DNA from: a virus | Reading direction: 5' to 3' (one strand) | Length of the DNA: 52,067 bases | IMG/VR virus record: IMGVR_UViG_3300037808_002201 | Span: 1 to 52,067 of that record | Part shown: positions 1 through 6,627 of the stretch, piece by piece | Position numbering within the stretch: position 1 is the first letter of the stretch | How the letters are laid out: the number at the start of each line of letters is the position of its first letter | The notes under the pieces: generated by a model | Databases searched by the model: none | The model's input: the letters and a program-made list of their open reading frames with translations, nothing else | Told to the model about the DNA's origin: nothing | Made by a program: the position numbers and the translations under genes

Positions 1-233
1 TTAATTTTTGTTTCAAAAATACCAAGTATATTATTTGATAATATTTTTTTTTGAGGATTAATTCTATCAACTATAGCAGCATCGTATTTTTTGCTATAAT
101 CATTAATATAATATTCAAAATCAAATAATTTGTTTAACTCGTCGATTATTTTCATAATTTTACACGGAGATCCATGGTAATAGTTAAATCTATCTGCACT
201 TTCTTTATATTTAGAAAATATTCCAATATTCAT
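1..233 (-). CDS. Unknown protein, N-terminal 77 residues only, cut by window edge
   Basis: An open frame starts with ATG at 233 and runs off the left edge without a stop. Its start overlaps the TGA of the upstream gene (ATGA, bases 230-233), the same coupling used between other genes of this cassette, which supports it as a real gene. The N-terminus begins MNIGIFSKYKESADRF and contains a DAAIVDR stretch, an alternating hydrophobic pattern that would fit an N-terminal Rossmann-type strand/helix unit. Because all complete genes just upstream are glycosyltransferases it may be another, but no diagnostic motif lies in the visible part. That functional guess rests on context only. Confidence 0.6.
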   Translation of the reverse strand, partial: MNIGIFSKYKESADRFNYYHGSPCKIMKIIDELNKLFDFEYYINDYSKKYDAAIVDRINPQKKILSNNILGIFETKI

Positions 234-1222
234 ATTAAAATCTCCAATTTTTTAATAAAATTTCTACCTCTAATATAATTAGTGTGATTATTAATTATAT
301 AATTATGTAAAATATCTATTTTATTAAAAGTTATTTTTTTATTTTTAATATGATACCTTATATCATCTATTAGTTTTTCTAAATTATCTATATTATATTT
401 TATATATGTATTTTCCGGAAAGTCTTCTAGTCCAGGTGCATCAGTGCATACGAGCATTGAGTACGCTGCCGGTATTTGAAAATGCTTGGCCGTAAAGTAT
501 TCGCAAGTACCTGCACAAGTTAGGTTGAATAAATTTCCAGTTAAAAATCTCACATAATGGTCACCAAACATCATCTGGGTTCTCCCGACTGTTTCCAAAT
601 ATTTTGTTTCAACCAACAAGCTCCTCTCTCTTAAAGCTTTCATCGCCATAATTCTACTTACGTAGATATCTGGAAACTTACTAGATGTACCAATAAAGCC
701 TACTTTATTTTCTTTTTTATATTTATTTATGTTTTTAAGATAAAGATTTTTATCTATAGAAAATGGCAAAACTATTTTATTAATTTTTAATGGATAACGA
801 ACGGAATCCTTGTGTCTAAATATTGCAGTATTATATCCGACATACTCAAACCAATCTGCTTGCTCCTGCCTAAAGCCGCACCTCAAATAGTCTGTTGTTA
901 TATGAAGTTTAGGAATATCTAATTTAGATAACTTATCTGATATCCAGCTATATAGCGAAATATTATCTCCACCAGATCCATAATTTGAACCTCCAGAATT
1001 ATAAGTTAATATTGCGTCTATATTATATATTTTTAATATTTTATCTATTTGATTATTAATATTTTTAAAATCTGGAATAATAGATGTTTTTAATTTTTTG
1101 TTTAAAAAATTACCATATCCAATTATTTTACAAAAATTATTTCTCTCAATAGATGCTATAAAATCTATATGTAAATCTGCATTATGTATATATTTCTTAT
1201 TATCTATATATAATATTTTCAT
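230..1222 (-). CDS. CgeB-like GT-B glycosyltransferase
   Basis: This 330-residue protein resembles the CgeB / glycosyl-transferase-family-1 type of GT-B enzyme, which moves a sugar from a nucleotide-sugar donor. The N-terminal half has the Rossmann-like start MKILYIDN and the acceptor-side segment KLHITTDYLR. The C-terminal half has VGFIGTSSKFPD, followed by the donor-site region AAYSMLVCTDAPGLEDFPE, which matches the family pattern of a small-residue turn, a hydrophobic strand and G-x-E-x-F. A helix-rich tail after YIKYNIDNLEKLIDDIRYHI is also typical. It lies 4 bases after the preceding glycosyltransferase stop and overlaps the next gene by ATGA. The A+T content is even higher than in the tail genes. 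The fold assignment is good; donor and acceptor are unknown. Confidence 0.72.
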   Translation of the reverse strand: MKILYIDNKKYIHNADLHIDFIASIERNNFCKIIGYGNFLNKKLKTSIIPDFKNINNQIDKILKIYNIDAILTYNSGGSNYGSGGDNISLYSWISDKLSKLDIPKLHITTDYLRCGFRQEQADWFEYVGYNTAIFRHKDSVRYPLKINKIVLPFSIDKNLYLKNINKYKKENKVGFIGTSSKFPDIYVSRIMAMKALRERSLLVETKYLETVGRTQMMFGDHYVRFLTGNLFNLTCAGTCEYFTAKHFQIPAAYSMLVCTDAPGLEDFPENTYIKYNIDNLEKLIDDIRYHIKNKKITFNKIDILHNYIINNHTNYIRGRNFIKKLEILI

Positions 1223-1226
1223 TAAC

Positions 1227-2180
1227 TTACGATAAAGCTTTGGCGAAAACTTCTTCCCATCTTGATATATATGTATTTATATTGAAATATTTTTTTGCGG
1301 AATTTCTTGCATTATTTCCAATCTCTAAGGATAAGCTCTTATTGTCTAATAGCAAATTTACTTTTTTAATCATATCCTCTTTATTATCTGCAAACAAACA
1401 ATCATGGCCATCCTTCAAATATTGATTGATTCCATAATTATTTGTGGTAACAACTGCCATCCCGCACATCAATGCCTCGCCTCGACTTCTGGGCATTGCA
1501 CTCCTCGTAGTAGTATTTAAAAATACACTATATCTATTGTATATATTGCATAATTTCGGCATTGGGAATGTGCCTATAGACTCGCTTAAGTCCTCATCAC
1601 CATGCCCGGCCAAATCACAATTTCTTAAAGTATTCGAAACGTGCTTCCAATCAGCAAAGCCTAACTTACTTCCTCTCTTTCGGAACACGCTTGCAACGGT
1701 TAGTACTCTTCCGTTTTTTTTCAAATCTTTCTTTTTAAACTCTACTGGATCAAATCCGTGCGGAATATAAAAATGATGTCTTCCCGGCAAGTTTTTGTAA
1801 TTATTATCCATGCATATTTTTGAATTCCATACGACGCACTTGGCCCACTTAGGCAGCCGAAAGTTAGAATCTGGATGCCTACCCACTGTTTGAATTGTCG
1901 CGATCCCCGGGGCATTACTTCTCTTTCTAAATTTATTATATCTCCCCGGGCTTACGCCCGCACGAATCATTATTAGATCGTATATTCCTCTAGATAATTC
2001 AACCTCTCTATCTAAAGAAACTCTGGCACTCAGACTTGAAAAAATCGGCCTGCCGAAGTCCCCCTCTGCAGGCGGGTCTCCATCCAGCTTTGAGCAATAA
2101 AACTGTGGACCTGTCTTGAAAAACTCATATTGATGCCCACCATGTACCAACCAATCCATTATTTTTAACTCGTCAATCAT
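1227..2180 (-). CDS. GT4-like glycosyltransferase
   Basis: A 317-residue GT-B type glycosyltransferase. Visible features are an N-terminal domain ending in a VWNSKICMDNNY segment, the linker strand FYIPHGFDPVEF (the usual IPxGxD/F motif between the two domains), the C-terminal Rossmann start RVLTVASVFRKRG, and the donor-binding E-x7-E-like region around SRGEALMCGMAVVTTNNYG (roughly residues 230-250), then GHDCLFADN. These match GT4 retaining enzymes. The ATG overlaps the TGA of the upstream gene (ATGA at 2177-2180), so the two are translationally coupled. No signal peptide or membrane segment is visible, so it probably acts in the cytoplasm. Sugar donor and acceptor cannot be inferred. Confidence 0.8.
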   Translation of the reverse strand: MIDELKIMDWLVHGGHQYEFFKTGPQFYCSKLDGDPPAEGDFGRPIFSSLSARVSLDREVELSRGIYDLIMIRAGVSPGRYNKFRKRSNAPGIATIQTVGRHPDSNFRLPKWAKCVVWNSKICMDNNYKNLPGRHHFYIPHGFDPVEFKKKDLKKNGRVLTVASVFRKRGSKLGFADWKHVSNTLRNCDLAGHGDEDLSESIGTFPMPKLCNIYNRYSVFLNTTTRSAMPRSRGEALMCGMAVVTTNNYGINQYLKDGHDCLFADNKEDMIKKVNLLLDNKSLSLEIGNNARNSAKKYFNINTYISRWEEVFAKALS

Positions 2181-3259
2181 AAATGCTTAAACCTGTCTTT
2201 TTTTAAAATACTTTTAACTACCTTGCTAACCCCCTCTATATCAAAAGAATTGACTATATTATGGGCGTTATTTATTTTGAATTCATCTCTATCTGATAAA
2301 TATACTTTCCTCATTAACTTCATTAGAGCTTTTTTGCTTGGATTCGCCCAACTTTGATAGCTACCATAAAATGAGCACCATTTCATATTTTTTACAGGCC
2401 CCATAGTATGTTTGATTATATTTGCAGAATTTTCATCTAAAAATTCAGTTATTCCACCAAATTTTGTTATTATTAATTCATTTTTAAAATTTATTGCATC
2501 ATGAATCGGCATCCCCCAACCCTCCCCATGATGCGGCGAGACGTAGCAATCAGCATATTGGTGAATCCCATTTATCTCACCTTCTGTTATATCGCTCGTT
2601 ATAAGATATAGCATAGGAAAGTCTTTCTTATTAAGCCTTCTTTTCAATGTTAATATATCATCTTTTATCTGTTCGACATTGCCCTCCAGAGCTCTTGTCT
2701 TTATTATTAAAACAACATTATCTTTTGATGAAAATTCATCAAGATATGCGCCCAGGAGCTCTCTCCAACCCTTTCTCTCATTCCATTGAAATATAGAATA
2801 AAACTTAAATATATTTTTTGATAAGAATACATTGCTATTGTTAATACTTATATTAAAATTGATTATTTCTCCGCAAGTCTTCGCAGAGGTTGGTACGATC
2901 TCTATCGGCCCTGAAAACCCCTCTTTTATCAAGCAGTCCTTAACTAGCTGGCACGGAGCCCATACTTCGTTTAGCGAAGCTATGCTCCTTTTCCACTGCC
3001 TTGGAAGCCTATCTGCTTCCCAGTAAAAATATCCAATTTTATACTTGGAATTCATATGATCTGAGCAAACCCTCTTTAGAGGGGGGCATTGCATATGTAT
3101 TTGAATATACGGATCTAGCCAGCGCTTTTCGCGCAACGCTCCATCTACAGATAACTTCATATTAACATCAAGCATCCTCAATGATTCAATCATATTTCTC
3201 GTAGCAATGCCGTAGCCAGTATTCTCTGCAATCTTCCCAAAAAATTCTAAATCTATCAC
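2177..3259 (-). CDS. GT4-like glycosyltransferase
   Basis: A 360-residue GT-B glycosyltransferase. Early motifs are ENTGYGIATRNMIESL (a Gly-rich acceptor-domain loop), IGYFYWEADRLPRQW, and EVWAPCQLVKDCLIKEG leading to IEIVPTS. The C-terminal domain has KNIFKFYSIFQWNERKG and the donor motif SPHHGEGWGMPIHDAINF followed by TKFGGITEFLDE, the GT4 E-x7-E type site with Asp in place of the second Glu. The overall pattern (YxWEADRLP, then a NVVLIIKT strand, then GEGWGMP) parallels the protein encoded at 4731-5828, so the two look like paralogues. The start is GTG at 3259, with GGAG about 10 bases upstream inside the preceding gene, whose TAG overlaps the start. Substrate is unknown. Confidence 0.8.
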   Translation of the reverse strand: MIDLEFFGKIAENTGYGIATRNMIESLRMLDVNMKLSVDGALREKRWLDPYIQIHMQCPPLKRVCSDHMNSKYKIGYFYWEADRLPRQWKRSIASLNEVWAPCQLVKDCLIKEGFSGPIEIVPTSAKTCGEIINFNISINNSNVFLSKNIFKFYSIFQWNERKGWRELLGAYLDEFSSKDNVVLIIKTRALEGNVEQIKDDILTLKRRLNKKDFPMLYLITSDITEGEINGIHQYADCYVSPHHGEGWGMPIHDAINFKNELIITKFGGITEFLDENSANIIKHTMGPVKNMKWCSFYGSYQSWANPSKKALMKLMRKVYLSDRDEFKINNAHNIVNSFDIEGVSKVVKSILKKDRFKHL

Positions 3260-4734
3260 TATATGAATTCTCCAATATTTTTAGGAATTTCATTTGGAAT
3301 AAATTCATATCTATCGAACAACACATTAATAAACGCTTTTGCAGTTAGCTCTATATTATTTTTCGAGACTGACTTTCTTGCGTTCTTCCCAACGAGCCTA
3401 TTATTAAAATTATCCCTAATAAGAGATGCGTCATCCTCTGCTGACCCGGTTATAAAAAACCCATTTTCACCATTAGAGATTATATCAGGAATCATCCCTA
3501 CTCTTGTCGAGAAAACAACTCTTTCGGATGCCATAGCTTCTATAATCGATATCGGAGTTCCCTCAATATTTGACGTCAAAAGAAGGGCGTCAAATATAGA
3601 ATGATAATCTTCTATATTATCCTTATGCCCCATAAATACAACATTATTAAGCTTATTTTTTGAACTGTAATCAGATAGCATCGGGCCAGTACCGAGAAAC
3701 AAGAAAAGAAAATCACTCATTTTGGACGCAATCGATAGTGCATAATCTATATTTTTTTCTGGAGACATTCTTGCTACGATACCAATTATCGGCTTATCAT
3801 TGCTTATATTATATTTTGCCCTCAAAGTTTTCCTATGGCTGTTTTTAAACCTGCCCAGGTCTATGCCTACAGGTATGGTCTCCACCTTCCTTAGCCCGGC
3901 AACATCATTCAATAGACCATCAGATACTCTTATTGAGATATCTACGTTTTCCCTACTCTTTAATTTAGATACTGAGTCACTCCATGTAAAGTCACTATGA
4001 TATATTTCGATTATCTTTGAAGATATTAGCCCGTCCCCCTTTAATGTGCTTAAAAGATTATATATTGAAAGACTATTGTAAAATATAACATGACTATATT
4101 TATTTAATATGACTTGACTTTTTAGTCTATTTATTGATCCGGCGAAAATTTCACTATATCCACTAGATAGAGATTTACTGTTTTTTGATAAATAAAGTAT
4201 ATGAAAATTTATATTACTTGAAGATAATTCGGTTAATATATTTTTTAAATATATTTCCGCGCCACCATGCATAGAGTAGGGCACTATTATGCCAATTTTT
4301 GTACTCAATTTATTTAAATATTCATAATCATGATTTTTTAGTGTATAGTTTTTATTATTAGCTTTAGAATTTATCTTTTTGGAATCATTTATTAGAACCC
4401 TTGAGACTAAGCATCTCCCCGCATTCTTATCTACAACCTCGACCAATACTTTGAATACACCCGATTTTTTAGGCTCTATATTGAAGGAAAATTCTCTATT
4501 CTGCCTTCCTAATTCTATCGTTTCGAAGAAAACAACCTCATCTGCTCCCAATATAATCGTGATAGAAATCGATCCATTACCAACAGGGGCGCTTGCAACA
4601 AGATGCAATGAGAACGGTCCCAAACCCCTAAAGCCTGCTCGATATTCATCTCCGTATCTTAACTGTATCTTCTTATCTATAATCGAATATTTCCCAGAAT
4701 GATTTTTTGATATATTTGAATCGAATAATCTCAT
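3259..4734 (-). CDS. Two-domain protein: beta-sandwich N-terminus plus GT4-like glycosyltransferase
   Basis: A 491-residue protein with two parts. Residues 1 to about 125 are strand-rich (YRAGFRGLGPFSLHLVAS, SISITIILGADEV, GVFKVLVEVVD) and look like an Ig-like or wzt-type beta sandwich. From about residue 145 it is a GT4 glycosyltransferase: IGIIVPYSMHGGAEIYLKN is the N-terminal G-G-A-E loop, then ETIPVGIDLGRFKN, IIGIVARMSPEKNIDYAL, a FLFLGTGP strand, and the donor site EGTPISIIEAMASERVVF followed by STRVGMIPDII and GENGFF. All canonical GT4 elements are present, so it is probably active. It overlaps its neighbours by ATGA at 4731-4734 and TAG/GTG at 3259. The extra sandwich domain may bind the glycan acceptor; that role is inferred. 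Confidence 0.85.
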   Translation of the reverse strand: MRLFDSNISKNHSGKYSIIDKKIQLRYGDEYRAGFRGLGPFSLHLVASAPVGNGSISITIILGADEVVFFETIELGRQNREFSFNIEPKKSGVFKVLVEVVDKNAGRCLVSRVLINDSKKINSKANNKNYTLKNHDYEYLNKLSTKIGIIVPYSMHGGAEIYLKNILTELSSSNINFHILYLSKNSKSLSSGYSEIFAGSINRLKSQVILNKYSHVIFYNSLSIYNLLSTLKGDGLISSKIIEIYHSDFTWSDSVSKLKSRENVDISIRVSDGLLNDVAGLRKVETIPVGIDLGRFKNSHRKTLRAKYNISNDKPIIGIVARMSPEKNIDYALSIASKMSDFLFLFLGTGPMLSDYSSKNKLNNVVFMGHKDNIEDYHSIFDALLLTSNIEGTPISIIEAMASERVVFSTRVGMIPDIISNGENGFFITGSAEDDASLIRDNFNNRLVGKNARKSVSKNNIELTAKAFINVLFDRYEFIPNEIPKNIGEFI

Positions 4735-5828
4735 GGTATTTCCAGAATCATTCTAGCGGCAGCATTCCAGGTTAATCTGCTGGTCGTACTTGCCATTTCC
4801 TTGGAGAAATTATCCAAAAGACTGTCTTTTGAGTTAAATGCCAATCTCATCTTATCCGATAAATCTTCTACGATAGGCAGAAATGTTTTTGCCCCTCTAG
4901 TTGGCTTCCAATATTGGTACTCAGGGGTAGCCTCTACCTCTATGGCGCTGACAAGAAGACTATTGCTGTCATTCAAAAAATCTAATTGACCCGTACATCT
5001 TGGTGCCACAACCACCATGTTCGCCGCCAAGCCCTCAAGCAGTGGAAGTCCAAATCCTTCCGAAGATGAAGCGCTAACCAGGCAGTCGCAAGCGTTATAA
5101 AGAGGGACCATACTATCGTACCTGTGCTGAATAATCTCAACCTGAGGAAGTTTCTTGCCTCTATGCTTATTCATATTCTGAACGCTAACTATCTCCTTCA
5201 TTATATCACATTCAAATTTATATTTCGGCTTTCTTAGCGAAGTCTTGATTATTAGAACTACGTCTTCATGAAAAGAGAATTCAGAATAGTAAGCATCTAC
5301 TAAGGTTGCTATATTCTTTCTATAATGTGGAATGGAAACATTTAAAAATCTAAATTTTTTAGCACTACTTATGTTTGTAGCAGTAGACTTATTTTCAAAC
5401 TCAGCAAGATCTATCCCATGTGGGATGACAATACATTTTTTCTCTGGCCATCCAGCGTTTACAAATACTTCCTTAGAAAAATTACTTGACGGTAATATAT
5501 AGTCCAAATGAGTATGCATGGAGGCCCATGCTGGAGGCAGATGAGAAGTCTCGTAGTTGTATATCGCCATCCTAGCTGAAGAAGTAGCTAAGAATCGCTG
5601 ATTGAAGTTTCTTGGAAGAGTATAAGTTAGGTCTATATCGTGTGAAGAATAACTATTCTCAACAAAGGGTTCTAGCTCTTCCGGAAATAGCTTATAACCG
5701 TTGATGCTCTGCAGATCAAGCCTGTGGTTCATTCTAGCCATCTCTAATAGCAGGCTCCTCACCGTTACCGCCCAGCTATGCGCTGTGCCTAGCATGGCTT
5801 GGCTCCTTATGGTCATTGCATTGTTCAT
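4731..5828 (-). CDS. GT4-like glycosyltransferase
   Basis: A 365-residue GT-B glycosyltransferase with an acceptor domain (GTAHSWAVTVRSLLLEM, YNYETSHLPPAWASM, YILPSSNFSKEVFVNAGWP), the interdomain strand CIVIPHGIDLAEFEN, RFLNVSIPHYRKNI, and a strong donor site SSSEGFGLPLLEGLAANMVV followed by APRCTGQLDFL, the GT4 E-x7-E signature. It is the first glycosyltransferase of the cassette in transcription order. Its ATG at 5828 overlaps a TGA (5825-5827) that ends an alternative-frame extension of the small gene upstream, which argues that the small gene originally read through to here. An AGGT about 12 bases upstream is a weak ribosome site. Similar in design to the protein at 2177-3259. Confidence 0.85.
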   Translation of the reverse strand: MNNAMTIRSQAMLGTAHSWAVTVRSLLLEMARMNHRLDLQSINGYKLFPEELEPFVENSYSSHDIDLTYTLPRNFNQRFLATSSARMAIYNYETSHLPPAWASMHTHLDYILPSSNFSKEVFVNAGWPEKKCIVIPHGIDLAEFENKSTATNISSAKKFRFLNVSIPHYRKNIATLVDAYYSEFSFHEDVVLIIKTSLRKPKYKFECDIMKEIVSVQNMNKHRGKKLPQVEIIQHRYDSMVPLYNACDCLVSASSSEGFGLPLLEGLAANMVVVAPRCTGQLDFLNDSNSLLVSAIEVEATPEYQYWKPTRGAKTFLPIVEDLSDKMRLAFNSKDSLLDNFSKEMASTTSRLTWNAAARMILEIP

Positions 5829-5908
5829 AATAAAGATCGTACCTGATAAGGATATTTTTTTCTAGCTTCTTGTCTTTTCGCGCCGGTCTCTACCCTATGA
5901 TTCCTTAA
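5825..5908 (-). other. Alternative-frame C-terminal extension of the small gene
   Basis: Twenty-seven codons without a start codon of their own read LRNHRVETGAKRQEARKK and end in YPYQVRSLL and TGA. The TGA overlaps the ATG of the downstream glycosyltransferase (ATGA at 5825-5828), as at other junctions in this operon. The stretch sits one frame off the 55-residue frame, and the shift point is the A8 run at 5909-5916. This is consistent with a one-base indel, transcriptional slippage, or +1 recoding. The sequence alone cannot separate these. Confidence 0.45.
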
Positions 5909-6062
5909 TTTTTTTTAACTTTTCCACTATGAGTTTTCTCTTGCACTTCTCGCCCATACCGTCCCTAAATGCCTTGTTTGCCCACTCAAGGATTCTGATT
6001 ATACAGTTTATATCTCCGTCATTTAGAGAGCTATTTTCTTCTTCCACTCTATACAACTTCAC
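5895..6062 (-). CDS. Small unknown helical protein, probably frameshifted near its 3' end
   Basis: A 55-codon frame starts with GTG at 6062 and ends with TAG at 5895-5897. The GTG lies within the last codons of the 84-residue gene upstream, with GGAG about 12 bases before it. The product is charged and probably helical (INCIIRILEWANKAFRDGM, then a Lys-rich end). A run of eight A (5909-5916) lies near its end. Removing one A joins it to 27 coding-like codons ending in a TGA that overlaps the next gene's ATG, giving a 78-residue protein. So the 55-residue form may be a truncated reading. No family recognised. Confidence 0.55.
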   Translation of the reverse strand: MKLYRVEEENSSLNDGDINCIIRILEWANKAFRDGMGEKCKRKLIVEKLKKIKES

Positions 6063-6303
6063 AGCTCAGTCCCACTCCATCAAGACTATGGTCTTCAACT
6101 AGCCTCTGCGTTGCCTTTCGGATTATATTTAGCGCTAAATTTTTAAAATCTTTATCAATTTTTGCAATAATTTTTATATCTATAAATTGAAGCTTGTGGC
6201 CAACGCTTATACTTAGAGCCTCCTTGGTGATAGGGCATAGGCTATCAATTGAATACTTAATTATATTTTCATATAGTTCATCAATTATTTTATAGCTACT
6301 CAT
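6049..6303 (-). CDS. Unknown small protein (84 residues)
   Basis: An 84-residue protein starting MSSYKIIDELYENIIKYS, with a predicted helix-strand-helix pattern: SISVGHKLQFIDIKIIAKI looks like two beta strands, and DFKNLALNIIRKATQRLVED a helix. It has two cysteines (SLCPIT near residue 23 and LSCEVV at the end). No family is recognised. Its ATG overlaps the TGA of the IscA-family gene (ATGA at 6300-6303), so it is translationally coupled to it, and its 3' end overlaps the GTG start of the next small gene. Coupling to an iron-sulfur carrier could mean a shared role, but this is inference from position only. Confidence 0.65.
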   Translation of the reverse strand: MSSYKIIDELYENIIKYSIDSLCPITKEALSISVGHKLQFIDIKIIAKIDKDFKNLALNIIRKATQRLVEDHSLDGVGLSCEVV

Positions 6304-6614
6304 ACGCTAAAACTTTCGCCACATCCGCAAGTTCTTTTTGCATTTGGATTTACAAACTTAAATCCCTTGCCCGAGAGTCCATCTAAATAGTCTATCTCTG
6401 TGCCCATTAAATATAGATAGCTTTTAGAGTCAATGATTAGAGTTATATCATCAATATTAATTTTTTTATCTAATGAATCCAAGCTATTCTCAAATTTTAA
6501 AAAATAGGAGAAACCAGAGCAGCCACCACCCTTAACTCCTGCTCTAAGAAACTTATTTTCATCACTTAACATGGTCTTGATCTTTATTTTTGCACTATCA
6601 CTAAGAGTTATCAT
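6300..6614 (-). CDS. A-type iron-sulfur cluster carrier (IscA/HesB/ErpA family)
   Basis: A 104-residue A-type carrier, which accepts an Fe-S cluster or iron and passes it to apo-proteins. It begins MITLSDSAKIKIKTML and carries all three ligand cysteines of the family: C32 in GGGCSGFSYFL and C96 and C98 in TCGCGESFSV at the C-terminus. The strand DITLIIDSKSYLYLMGTEIDYLD and the G-KGFKFVNPNA segment are also family hallmarks. The ATG at 6614 is chosen because it fits the family N-terminus, has AGGAT just upstream and leaves a 13-base gap after the baseplate gene. An open frame up to 6734 would overlap that gene and add a non-homologous tail. IscA-type genes are known in several marine phages. 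Its place after virion genes suggests late expression; the client protein is unknown. Confidence 0.93.
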   Translation of the reverse strand: MITLSDSAKIKIKTMLSDENKFLRAGVKGGGCSGFSYFLKFENSLDSLDKKINIDDITLIIDSKSYLYLMGTEIDYLDGLSGKGFKFVNPNAKRTCGCGESFSV

Positions 6615-6627
6615 CACTATCCTAAAT

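Noticed and set aside
1240-1770. Plus-strand open frames of 60-110 codons inside the glycosyltransferase genes
   Set aside because: They lie fully opposite to well-supported minus-strand genes, lack recognisable motifs, and mirror the codon pattern of the real gene.
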